A stretch of 42,126 bases of DNA, from the NCBI GenBank assembly GCA_003054695.1, contig QAZA01000055.1:1-42126 (forward strand), read 5' to 3'. A program made the position numbers and the translations under genes. Under the pieces are notes generated by a model. It searched no databases and was not told the DNA's origin. It was given only the letters and a program-made list of their open reading frames with translations. This DNA is from Verrucomicrobia bacterium LW23 (GTDB taxonomy: Bacteria; Verrucomicrobiota; Verrucomicrobiia; Methylacidiphilales; UBA1321). This document shows positions 9,236 through 16,549 of this stretch, one piece after another; position 1 is the first letter of the stretch, and each line of letters opens with the position of its first letter.

Positions 9236-10561
9236 ATGTCCGTGGACCTCTCTCCCGTCGAACGCGCGCGCTTTGTCGCCTCGCGGCTGCCCGAAGGCGG
9301 CCTGTTTAGCGAGAAGTCGTGGCGCGTCTCGTCCCGCCCGTTCCCGCTGTCCGCCAGGCACGTCCGCCATCTGGAGCGGATGGGGCAGCTGCTGCACAAC
9401 TTCAACAAGGCGTGCAACCTGTTGTACCGCAGGAGCGTAGAGGGGAAGATGCCGGCGTGGATTCACGAACTTCTGGACGCAGGCAAGCCGCCGGAGCTGA
9501 TCGAAGTGGCGCGCGACAGCCGCATCAGAGGGCAGGTACCGGCGGTTATTCGCCCCGATCTGATCCTGACGGAGGAAGGCTTTGCGATATCCGAGCTGGA
9601 CAGCGTGCCGGCGGGTATTGGCTTAACGGCCTGGCAAAACGAGACTTACGCCGAACTTGGCGAGGCTGTGCTGGGGGGTGCCGGCGGTATGCGCGAAGGC
9701 TTTAACGCTATTCTTCCCGCCAACGGGCACGTGGTGTTTTCGGAGGAATCGGCCGGGTTTATCCCGGAGATGCGGTGGTTGCTGGGCGACGCCTCGCGGG
9801 TGCGGCCTGCGGAGACGTACCAGGCGAACGGGGCGCCGGTATACCGCTTTTTTGAGTGCTTTGACTGGGAGGCGCTGGGGACTTTTCGCGCCTCGTGGCA
9901 ACCGGGCCAGGCGATGACGCCGCCGCCAAAGCCGTACCTGGAGGAAAAATTGTGGCTCGCACTGTTCTGGTCGCGCCCGTTGCAGGAGTTTTGGAGGCAG
10001 GAGCTGAGCGAAAAGGGACAGAAGCAGTTGCGGGAGTTCATCCCCTTTGGTTGGGTGATGGATCCGCAACCTCTTCCTCCCCATGCAGTTATACCGGAGC
10101 TGAATATCCACGACTGGAAGGAGCTTGGCGCGTTTAGCCAAAAGCAGCGCGATCTGGTGCTGAAGATTTCCGGCTTTAGTCCCAACGCGTGGGGCTCGCG
10201 CGGTGTCTACATTGGGTCGGACATGCCAACGCCGGACTGGCAGGCCGCGGTGGGCGAGGCGTTGCGCGATTTTGCGACGCATCCCCATGTGTTGCAGCGC
10301 TTTGTACGCGGCGCTGTTTTTACCCACGAGTATCTGAACGAGGAGACCGGCGAACTGGTGGAGATGAAGGGACGCGCGCGGATTTGCCCGTACTACTTTG
10401 TGGTTAACGATAAGGCGCGGCTGGGCGGCGTGCTGGTGACGTTTTGCCCGGCGGATAAAAAGCTGCTGCACGGCATGGCGGACGCCATCATTTGCCCGGC
10501 GGTGGCGGCGCCGGAGAGCGGCGAGGAAGGGGCGGAGAAGCGCGGCCATTTGCCACGCTAA
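9236..10561 (+). CDS. conserved hypothetical, possibly ATP-grasp/glutathionylspermidine-synthase-like
   Basis: About 441 residues from ATG 9236 (MSVDLSPVERARFV). The frame opens earlier at 9065, but the extension looks non-coding. There is no signal peptide. Segments such as IRPDLILTEEGFAISELDSV, then VFSEESAGFIPEMRWLL, and the late block LVLKISGFSPNAWGSRGVYIG with HPHVLQRFVRG and EMKGRARICPYYFV have the layout of an ATP-grasp ligase (Lys on a beta strand, a glycine-rich loop, then acidic strands), as in glutathionylspermidine-synthase-like proteins. I cannot assign a substrate. The gene follows the AraC regulator on the same strand with about 170 bases between. The C-terminal 20 residues are low-complexity and charged. 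Confidence 0.6.
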   Translation: MSVDLSPVERARFVASRLPEGGLFSEKSWRVSSRPFPLSARHVRHLERMGQLLHNFNKACNLLYRRSVEGKMPAWIHELLDAGKPPELIEVARDSRIRGQVPAVIRPDLILTEEGFAISELDSVPAGIGLTAWQNETYAELGEAVLGGAGGMREGFNAILPANGHVVFSEESAGFIPEMRWLLGDASRVRPAETYQANGAPVYRFFECFDWEALGTFRASWQPGQAMTPPPKPYLEEKLWLALFWSRPLQEFWRQELSEKGQKQLREFIPFGWVMDPQPLPPHAVIPELNIHDWKELGAFSQKQRDLVLKISGFSPNAWGSRGVYIGSDMPTPDWQAAVGEALRDFATHPHVLQRFVRGAVFTHEYLNEETGELVEMKGRARICPYYFVVNDKARLGGVLVTFCPADKKLLHGMADAIICPAVAAPESGEEGAEKRGHLPR

Positions 10562-10712
10562 AAACGTGCTATCGACGTGTATTAGCGCAGAGCGGCGGAG
10601 AATCATGATCGGCTGGCCTGCTTTATGCTGTCAAGATAATACCGCATTTTGGCCTATTTCAGATCTGTTCATAGCTGGACAGAAGGCCTGAAAGGTGGAA
10701 TATTACAATCGT

Positions 10713-11081
10713 ATGCAAATTCATATCAGCCCTCGTCATGTCAAGCTTACGGCAGCCATCCACAGCTATGCAGCCGACAAGATCGGCCACCTGGAGCACT
10801 TTGATAGTGATATCATCGGCGCCCATATCGCCATCTGGCACGATGAGGGGAAAGCCAAGCATGCGTTTGTTATCAAGGTCCACCTTGCCCTCCCCGGGCC
10901 GGACCTGCACGCGGAGGACCGGGGCCATGACCTTTATCAGGCCATCGACCTCGTCACCGAGAAACTGGCGGAACAACTGCGCCATCGCAAAAGCAAACTC
11001 ACGCGTGGCAACCGCGAAGCCAGCCGCAAGGAGAAAGAGAAACGTCAGACGGCCGAGCTGAGTGACGAAGTCGCCGCTTAG
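10713..11081 (+). CDS. hpf: ribosome hibernation promoting factor (HPF/YfiA, short form)
   Basis: A 122-residue protein, MQIHISPRHVKLTAAIHSYA, with the RaiA/HPF beta-alpha-beta-beta-beta-alpha fold. KIGHLEHFDSDIIGAHIAIW and the strand VIKVHLALPGPDLHAEDRGHDLYQAIDLVTEKLAEQL match the family. It binds the small ribosomal subunit and inactivates or dimerises ribosomes in stationary phase. The tail after residue 100 is lysine/arginine-rich, and there is no long-form dimerisation domain. The ATG at 10713 fits the family start, but a GTG at 10695 has a better-spaced AGAAGG, so six extra residues are possible. A strong intrinsic terminator follows at 11164. Confidence 0.9.
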   Translation: MQIHISPRHVKLTAAIHSYAADKIGHLEHFDSDIIGAHIAIWHDEGKAKHAFVIKVHLALPGPDLHAEDRGHDLYQAIDLVTEKLAEQLRHRKSKLTRGNREASRKEKEKRQTAELSDEVAA

Positions 11082-11163
11082 CGTAAGCTGTTTGCCGATA
11101 GCGCCTTGTCCGTATGGCGCGCCTCCTTTTCCGGTGGTGCGGCGGTAAATCGGTATACATAAG

Positions 11164-11213
11164 AAAAACTCAATGGCGGAGCGCTTGCGGGCGCGGCGCC
11201 ATTGAGTTTTTTT
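11164..11213 (+). terminator. Rho-independent terminator after hpf
   Basis: A 15-base arm AAAAACTCAATGGCG pairs perfectly with CGCCATTGAGTTTTT across an 18-base loop and runs into seven T residues. It lies 83 bases after the hpf stop and isolates hpf from the low-GC orphan gene beginning at 11269. The flanking A- and T-runs could let it work on both strands. Confidence 0.93.
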
Positions 11214-11268
11214 ATGACGTTTTGTCTATACACTTGCTTCATGCGAATGAAGACAACTACAATAAGGC

Positions 11269-11820
11269 ATGGAATTTCCCAACTGGTCGCAAAGTTTTGG
11301 GCCCGTGCGTTTACAGCTTACCAGCCGCTTTATTGTGCTGGTGGATCCTTTGATTGCGTTTGAACTGGCGAATGTAGAATACCCTGCAGTTACATCCCAA
11401 CTTAAAGCTAAGACTATTCAGAAGTTACTGGATGACAACTCGGGACATATGAATTGCCTGGTTGTTGAAATTGATGACTTTAGTCCCGGCGAGTACGAGA
11501 TCGATTTTGCGGACATTTGCAGCTGCGACGAAGATGAGAAGAGTTTTGTTTCGGTGGATTCCGCTGCGATTCTCGTGGCTGACTATACCCATTTGGCAAG
11601 TGTATTAGCCCACATGGAATGGGAAGTTTACGATGAGTGTCTGCAAGAAGATGGGGATGTTGTTTTCGCTAAAGCTATCGAGAAAACAGGTGGTGCCTTC
11701 TTTGCGATTATTGAAGGTGGAATAAGTGAAGAAATGGGTGAGGAACCGCCTGAGGGCCACGACTTTATTGGCGCCGGCACTTACATCCTGAAAGCAGGCT
11801 CGCCGCGCAAAGTCGGCTGA
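11269..11820 (+). CDS. hypothetical acidic protein, AT-richer than neighbours
   Basis: A 183-residue cytosolic protein, MEFPNWSQSFGPVRLQLTSR, rich in Asp and Glu. Blocks include EIDDFSPGEYEIDFADICSC, VSVDSAAILVADYTHLASVL, an AKAIEKTGGAFFAIIEGG strand and FIGAGTYILKAGSPRKVG at the end. I do not recognise the family. Its base composition is visibly lower in GC than the adjacent genes, it stands alone downstream of a strong terminator, and its last 40 bases overlap the end of the convergent glycosyltransferase-PHP gene. These features suggest an acquired gene. Small acidic orphans of this kind are sometimes immunity proteins or antitoxins, but nothing here shows that directly. Confidence 0.7.
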   Translation: MEFPNWSQSFGPVRLQLTSRFIVLVDPLIAFELANVEYPAVTSQLKAKTIQKLLDDNSGHMNCLVVEIDDFSPGEYEIDFADICSCDEDEKSFVSVDSAAILVADYTHLASVLAHMEWEVYDECLQEDGDVVFAKAIEKTGGAFFAIIEGGISEEMGEEPPEGHDFIGAGTYILKAGSPRKVG

Positions 11821-14159
11821 TCGTGAGCGCCGGAATCCGACGCCACGGCGGAGTTGTTGTGGGCTGCTGTGGCGGCCGCGGCCGGAGAGAATTCTTTCGG
11901 AGGTGCCTCAGTCCCAGTGGTTTGCGGGAATGCTGCGCCTTCCATGTGCCTGGGGGCGCGGGCGTCTGTGGTGACTTCACTTGCACGAAACGGTTCATCG
12001 ATTTCTTCGGCGTGGATGTCTTCCTCGGCGCCAAATCGGTGGTCGCGGTAAAGAGTGAGGGAGACGTCTTTGTTGCGGCGTACGCAATCCTTTATCGCTT
12101 CGGGGTCCTTTTCGCAGTACAGGAGCGTTTTCCAGCTATGGATGTGCTTGGGTTTGTGGAAATCGCTGTTGCCGATAAAGGGTAAGCGCTTGAGGCCCAC
12201 GGGGTTGTAGATGTCGTCGCGGTTGGCGATTTCCCAGGCGTCGAGGATGGGGGCGTACTCTTCCTGATTCTCCCAGAGGAAAAGGGTGTCTTTTCCCCAG
12301 GTGCCACTCGTCTCGTGCGGGTGGCTGGCGATGGCCAGGGCGCCCTGGCTTTGGATGGCGTGGATGAGTGCCTTGAGGTCGAGCGCGGGGTTGATTGGTT
12401 TGCGCAGGTCGACGCCGAGCAGGTGAGTGCTGGAGTGCTTGGTGAGGCCGTCTTTGTTGAACTCCAGGCCGGTCATCAGGATCATGCCGTAGTGCTTCCA
12501 AGCGCGGCGCTTTTCGGCCTCGATGGCGGCAAAATAGTGGTGCACCTCGGTGGGCGGGATGACGAGGCCGGTGAGGGTGACCATGCGGCCGATAAGGCGG
12601 CTGGGGTCGCAGATGTGGTCCGTAATACACAGGCAGTCAAAGCCGCGCTGGCCGTAAAAGTCGACGATCTCCGGCACGGAAAGTTTGCCATCCGAGAAAG
12701 TTGTGTGCGTGTGGAAGTCGCACAGCAGCAGGCTTTTGCGGGAGTCCGACGGGCTGCCGTGCAGGTTGCTGGCGTGGACGGAGGGGAGGTGTGGCAGGCG
12801 TGCAGGTGCTGTGTCCAGAGAGGAGGCAGGGACAAGCGATGTCTCTGGGGGAGGGACATCGTTTGTCCCTGGGGCAAAAGCGGGCGCCGGGGCAGGGACA
12901 TCCCATGTCTCAGGCTTGGGGAGTGCGTGACCGTTTTGCGCCGGAGCGGCGGCTGCCTCACCTTCCTCAAACTTGTGGGTGTAGCCCAGGCCCTGGCGGT
13001 AGTGCATGCTGCCAAAAATCTCCACGGGCAGCACGGGCACGTTGACGATGCGGGCCTGGTCCAGCGTATAGCGGGCGATGCGCAGGGCGCTCTCCGGGTT
13101 GCCCAGCGCGGTAATGTTGCGGCGCCACAGGCCCCAGAGGCGGCCGTCGCGGTCCAGGGCGCGCTCCACCCAGGGGGCGATGTCGCGGGCGCGCTCGGCA
13201 AGGGCGCCGGCGTTGCCGCGGCGGATGAGCTCGTAGTTGCCTTCCTCCTGCCCGGGCACCACCTGGCTGATAATCATGGGGCAGCGGCCGGCGATGGCCT
13301 CCTGCGTGGTGGCGCCGCCGGCTTTGGTAATGACCATGTGGTGGGTCATCAGCAGGTGCGGCATGCGGCTGGTCCAGCCCAGTACCTCGCAGCGGTTACG
13401 GTGGCGCGCGGTCAGCTCCTCCAGCGTGGTTTGCAGGCGCACGTCGCGGCCGGTGCCGATGGTGAGGTGCAGGCCGGGGATGGCCAGCAGGTCCTCCACC
13501 ACGTTGTCGGCCTTTTTCTTGTCGGCGTTGACGAGATAGAGCACGCGCGGGGCGGCGCCGGTGTGCAGATCTTCCAGCGGCGGAACGGGTTCCGGCGGCA
13601 GGGCAAAGTCCAGCTGTACGGGGAAGCCGAGGACCTGGATGCGGTCCGCCTCCACGCCGGCTTTGCGCAGGACGCCGGCGCTTTCGTCGTTGGGCACGAT
13701 GAAGGTGTCGCTGGGCGCGCGGAACCAGAGGGAGTTGATGGAGATGGAGTCTGTAACGACAGTGATTTGCGCAAAATTCTTGTCGCGTCCGTCCTTGTAA
13801 ATCTCCTCAATGAGATAGTTGTAGATGGGGTAGGTGGAGACGACGACGTCGGGCTGCACTTTCAGCAGCAGATTGGCCAGGCTTTTGCGCATGCGCTTCA
13901 GCGCCAGCATGTTACCGTCCACCATTTCGGTGCGGTCAATCAGCTTGTAAATGCCCTTCCATATGTTGGGCGTGCGGGTGATGGCCGTCTGGTAGGCGCT
14001 GCGCAGGAAGTCGTTAAAGCGGCCGTAGCAGCTTTCAAACAGGTCGATAACTTCGACCTGGGCTTCGCCGTCGAGGTATTCCAGCGCGGCGCGGATGTTG
14101 CGCGCGGCGGTGTTATGTCCTTCGCCGAAGCCGGCGGTAAAGATGAGAATCTTTTTCAA
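11781..14159 (-). CDS. MGDG-synthase-like GT28 glycosyltransferase fused to a PHP-domain phosphoesterase
   Basis: A 792-residue two-domain protein. Residues 1-390 resemble diacylglycerol glucosyl/galactosyltransferases (MGDG synthase, UgtP). They begin KKILIFTAGFGEGHNTAARN, contain PDVVVSTYPIYNYLIEE, and the donor-binding block KAGGATTQEAIAGRCPMIIS with VPGQEEGN. Residues 400-475 form a Pro/Ala-rich linker holding three palindrome copies (about residues 415-444). Residues 478-705 are a PHP metal-dependent phosphoesterase domain: CDFHTHTTFSDG near 481, CITDHICDPS, IASHPHET and IGNSDFHKPKHIHSWKTLL supply the usual metal histidines and aspartates. The last 85 residues are low-complexity. I infer a lipid glycosylation enzyme with an attached hydrolase, acting at the inner membrane. 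The two halves are normally separate proteins. Confidence 0.88.
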   Translation of the reverse strand: MKKILIFTAGFGEGHNTAARNIRAALEYLDGEAQVEVIDLFESCYGRFNDFLRSAYQTAITRTPNIWKGIYKLIDRTEMVDGNMLALKRMRKSLANLLLKVQPDVVVSTYPIYNYLIEEIYKDGRDKNFAQITVVTDSISINSLWFRAPSDTFIVPNDESAGVLRKAGVEADRIQVLGFPVQLDFALPPEPVPPLEDLHTGAAPRVLYLVNADKKKADNVVEDLLAIPGLHLTIGTGRDVRLQTTLEELTARHRNRCEVLGWTSRMPHLLMTHHMVITKAGGATTQEAIAGRCPMIISQVVPGQEEGNYELIRRGNAGALAERARDIAPWVERALDRDGRLWGLWRRNITALGNPESALRIARYTLDQARIVNVPVLPVEIFGSMHYRQGLGYTHKFEEGEAAAAPAQNGHALPKPETWDVPAPAPAFAPGTNDVPPPETSLVPASSLDTAPARLPHLPSVHASNLHGSPSDSRKSLLLCDFHTHTTFSDGKLSVPEIVDFYGQRGFDCLCITDHICDPSRLIGRMVTLTGLVIPPTEVHHYFAAIEAEKRRAWKHYGMILMTGLEFNKDGLTKHSSTHLLGVDLRKPINPALDLKALIHAIQSQGALAIASHPHETSGTWGKDTLFLWENQEEYAPILDAWEIANRDDIYNPVGLKRLPFIGNSDFHKPKHIHSWKTLLYCEKDPEAIKDCVRRNKDVSLTLYRDHRFGAEEDIHAEEIDEPFRASEVTTDARAPRHMEGAAFPQTTGTEAPPKEFSPAAAATAAHNNSAVASDSGAHDQPTLRGEPAFRM
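12828..12846. repeat. 19-bp palindromic repeat, linker copy A of GT-PHP gene
   Basis: AGGGACAAGCGATGTCTCT, an imperfect copy of the family (one arm mismatch plus one G:T pair), in frame inside the interdomain linker. Two further copies follow within 70 bases. Confidence 0.85.
12852..12870. repeat. 19-bp palindromic repeat, linker copy B of GT-PHP gene
   Basis: AGGGACAT-CGT-TTGTCCCT, the second of three tandem family members in the linker, five bases after copy A. The encoded linker reads GTNDVPPPETSLVP on the minus strand. Confidence 0.87.
12894..12912. repeat. 19-bp palindromic repeat, linker copy C of GT-PHP gene
   Basis: AGGGACAT-CCC-ATGTCTCA, the third linker member. It encodes part of PETWDVPAPA. 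All three copies preserve the reading frame of the host gene. Confidence 0.87.
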
Positions 14160-14537
14160 ACCGAGACATGTCCTTAACGTCTGTATAAGGCAGTGGCAAG
14201 ACGTTTTTGTTACGGTTTGTGCTGGCGGCGGATTTGCAACGGGTTGAGCGGGGAGCGAGCGAAGCTATGGGCGGAGCCGGCGGGGGAGGAGGCGGAGGAG
14301 GCGGCGGGTGGTCCGGGGACCGGGGAAGCTGTCGGATTTGCACTTATGGCGTTGTCGGGGCCGACGGAGGACGAGGGGCGGTTGGCTTTGGGGCGGCGGT
14401 GGCGAACAGAGGCCCCTGGGCCGGGTGATGGAAGCTTTTCGAGGTCCTCGGAGCTGCGTGATCTCACCTTGCCTGGCCGTGCAGGGGCAATGCCATCGGA
14501 CGCATTGCCTTGGCGCGGCCGCATCAGCAGGTTGCGA
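14160..14537. other. 378-bp intergenic region with a G-rich tract
   Basis: No convincing gene. Around 14279-14318 the plus strand is a run of GG/GGG/GGGG blocks capable of forming a G-quadruplex. This lies about 120-160 bases upstream of the glycosyltransferase-PHP start, in its promoter or leader region. Overlapping open frames here are low-complexity Pro/Arg/Ser products of GC-rich sequence. Confidence 0.5.
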
Positions 14538-15098
14538 TTACAGCTCAAACATCGCGTCCGGCTGCAGTTGCATCGCGCGGTGCGGGCGGGTGGTTTGCAG
14601 GGCGGTGCGACTCTCCTGCATGGCGGTAAAGAGTGCGTACTCGCGATTGTCGGCGGGCGCTGCCGTTGCGCGCGCGGCCGGTGCAGGCGCGGAGGGCGCG
14701 CCGGAGAACTCTGCGCCCAGCGCAAAGGCCACCGCGCGGGGACCGCCGGGCATACCTAAAATCATGCGGCCCTGGCGGTCCAGCGCGGTCCACAGCTCGG
14801 AGACTTCGCGCAGCGTCTCGGCCGCCATCCCGCCGCCGGCACGGCGCAGGGCCTGTGCCAAAATGCTGCGCGACTCGCCCACAGACTGATGCGCCGTAGC
14901 CGGGCCGTGGACTGGGGCAGGGGAGGGGCAGAGCCGCACGCCCCGCCCGGCATGGTCCGCGTTTCCATCGCCTGCGCGCTTGCCCAGCCAAGTGGCGCCC
15001 GGGTGCACCAACAAGGCCAGCAGAGCGCCGCCACAAAAAGTCAGCATGCCGATCCACATCGTCGTCCAGCCCTGGCGACGGAAGAAATTCATCATCAT
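14538..15098 (-). CDS. hypothetical single-pass membrane protein
   Basis: From the first of three consecutive ATG codons (15098), about 186 residues: MMMNFFRRQGWTTMWIGML. One membrane segment is clear at about 14-34 (MLTFCGGALLALLVHPG) after a short basic N-terminus, giving an inner-membrane protein with its bulk outside the cytoplasm. The rest is Ala/Arg-rich, with one likely helical block SRSILAQALRRAGGGMAAETLREVSELWTALDR and an Ala/Pro-rich tail. I recognise no family. The frame stays open upstream to 15251, but that part looks non-coding. It could be the first gene of a unit with the glycosyltransferase-PHP gene, although 378 bases separate them. Confidence 0.55.
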   Translation of the reverse strand: MMMNFFRRQGWTTMWIGMLTFCGGALLALLVHPGATWLGKRAGDGNADHAGRGVRLCPSPAPVHGPATAHQSVGESRSILAQALRRAGGGMAAETLREVSELWTALDRQGRMILGMPGGPRAVAFALGAEFSGAPSAPAPAARATAAPADNREYALFTAMQESRTALQTTRPHRAMQLQPDAMFEL

Positions 15099-15251
15099 AG
15101 ATTTAGGGGCAATGTGGGGAGATCTGCGGTTGGTATGAGCGGCGGGCTTTAGCGGGCTACTATCGCGGGATTTTTTAGCTTGGCAAGCCAAAGTGATTGG
15201 CCTGCTCCGGTGGTTGTGCTGGGATTCGACGCTTGCTGCACGGCAGTCCAT

Positions 15252-15808
15252 CAGTTTATTTGTTTTTATGTTAAAACAGGGGAGAAAAGCTGGATGATTC
15301 GAAAGCGCAGCACGTTGTGCGATGGCGGTCGCCGCGTACGCAAGCGAATCACGCCTTCCGAATGAACGCTTCGCGCCTCGCGTACGTCATAGCAACACGG
15401 TTAGTCGCGCAGACAGGGGATAACTACGGAGCACACGAAGCAGAGAAATTTACGGAGCGGACGATGGAGAAGATGCAAAGGCGTCAGCATCTCATGGCTC
15501 CACCCTGAACGAGCAATGCGCTCCGTTTCTCGGAGCCAAAGCCAGGCGTTTACCTTTTGCCCCCTTTGTAGATTCCCCGTGCTTCGTGTGCTCCGTGGTT
15601 AATCACTCTTGTTTGCACCGCTTTCAATCCCGCGTCCCACCGGCGCCCTGCAACAAATGAACTTGCGGAGGGGCCGCTTTGCGATCATCCTTTCAGTTGG
15701 CCCTCTCCTCACGGCAAGCGCTTGCACGCGCCCTGGCGCATTCCGCTTTCGCCTTTGACGAACCTCCATTTACAGGCATTCGCCCCCGTTTCTGATGGCC
15801 CGTTGCTT
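15252..15808. other. intergenic region with two inverted-repeat structures
   Basis: There is no gene in these 557 bases. Two repeat structures occupy much of it: an imperfect inverted repeat around 15333-15386 (CGCGTACGCAAGCG against CGCTTCGCGCCTCGCGTACG) and the larger element at 15421-15602 described separately. The 3' part must contain the promoter for the lptC-like gene. Confidence 0.5.
15421..15602. repeat. about 180-bp element with 22-bp terminal inverted repeats
   Basis: The left end TAACTACGGAGCACACGAAG and the reverse complement of the right end TAACCACGGAGCACACGAAG differ at one base; two further matching bases extend each arm. The motif ACCACGGAGCACACGAAGCACGG resembles a dispersed repeat I recall from several GC-rich environmental genomes. 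The interior has no open frame of note. Structure and size fit a MITE-like or REP-like element. Confidence 0.75.
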
Positions 15809-16549
15809 ATGAAGCATCCCTCTTTCCCCATTCCCGGCCCAATCCGACGCGCTGCCGTGCTGGCCATGGCAGTTGCGGTAGCCTTGCTGCTTGCCGGGGC
15901 GGAGATGGCCCGCGCCCAGGGTATATTTGAGAACATGGGCAGCGGCCAGAGCATCTCCGGCTTCTACTACCCCTTTAACGGCCCCAACGGCGTGCTTGTG
16001 CAGGAGATCCGCGGCAGCCGCGCCACCAAGGCCAGCACCAAGCGCGTGGATGTGTGGGACCTGGACCTGCGCCTGTACGATCGCAACACTGGCAAGCTCG
16101 CCACCATCCTGAAAATGCCGCTGGCCAACTTTTACGTGCAGGAGCAAAAACTGAGCACCAGCCAGGGCGTACTGATTCAGTACCCCACCCGCGAAATTCG
16201 CGCCGACAGCATCGACTGGATGCTGAAGACTAAAACCGGTGTGCTGAAGAAAAACGTCAAGGTTATCCTGCACGACTTTGACTTTGGCGCCAGCAACCAG
16301 CCGTTGGCCCCCGGCGCCTCGCCCGGCGATGCCGCGCCGCCCGGCAATGGCACGCAGGGCAACACGCTGCCGCTGCCCTCCGCCACGCTGCCCACCGGCG
16401 CCGGCGACATGCCGCCGCAACCCCAGGCCGTGGACTGGTCCGCACAGCCCCAGCAGCCGGAGGCGGCGCCCGCCCAGCAAACCCCCGCGCCGGAGCCCAC
16501 ACATAAGCCGGGCGATATCATCATCGTCCCGCCCACGTCCACGCCATGA
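15809..16549 (+). CDS. lptC: LptC-like LPS export periplasmic protein
   Basis: About 246 residues from ATG 15809. The N-terminus (basic residues, then AVLAMAVAVALLLAGAEMARAQ) is a signal peptide or membrane anchor. The core, about residues 60-155, reads VDVWDLDLRLYDRNTGKLAT, ending ADSIDWMLKTKTGVLKKNVKVIL, and has the repeating beta-strand pattern of the OstA/LptC fold. The C-terminal 90 residues are Pro/Ala/Gln-rich. The gene overlaps the next gene by four bases (ATGA), and that gene clearly encodes an OstA-type protein, so I infer the pair forms part of the periplasmic LPS bridge. Assignment as LptC rather than another OstA-fold protein rests mainly on context. Confidence 0.7.
   Translation: MKHPSFPIPGPIRRAAVLAMAVAVALLLAGAEMARAQGIFENMGSGQSISGFYYPFNGPNGVLVQEIRGSRATKASTKRVDVWDLDLRLYDRNTGKLATILKMPLANFYVQEQKLSTSQGVLIQYPTREIRADSIDWMLKTKTGVLKKNVKVILHDFDFGASNQPLAPGASPGDAAPPGNGTQGNTLPLPSATLPTGAGDMPPQPQAVDWSAQPQQPEAAPAQQTPAPEPTHKPGDIIIVPPTSTP

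Noticed and set aside
12315-14177. 620-residue plus-strand open frame
   Set aside because: It is antisense to the GT-PHP gene, is Gly/Ala/Val-rich, and has no motifs. High GC makes such frames long by chance.
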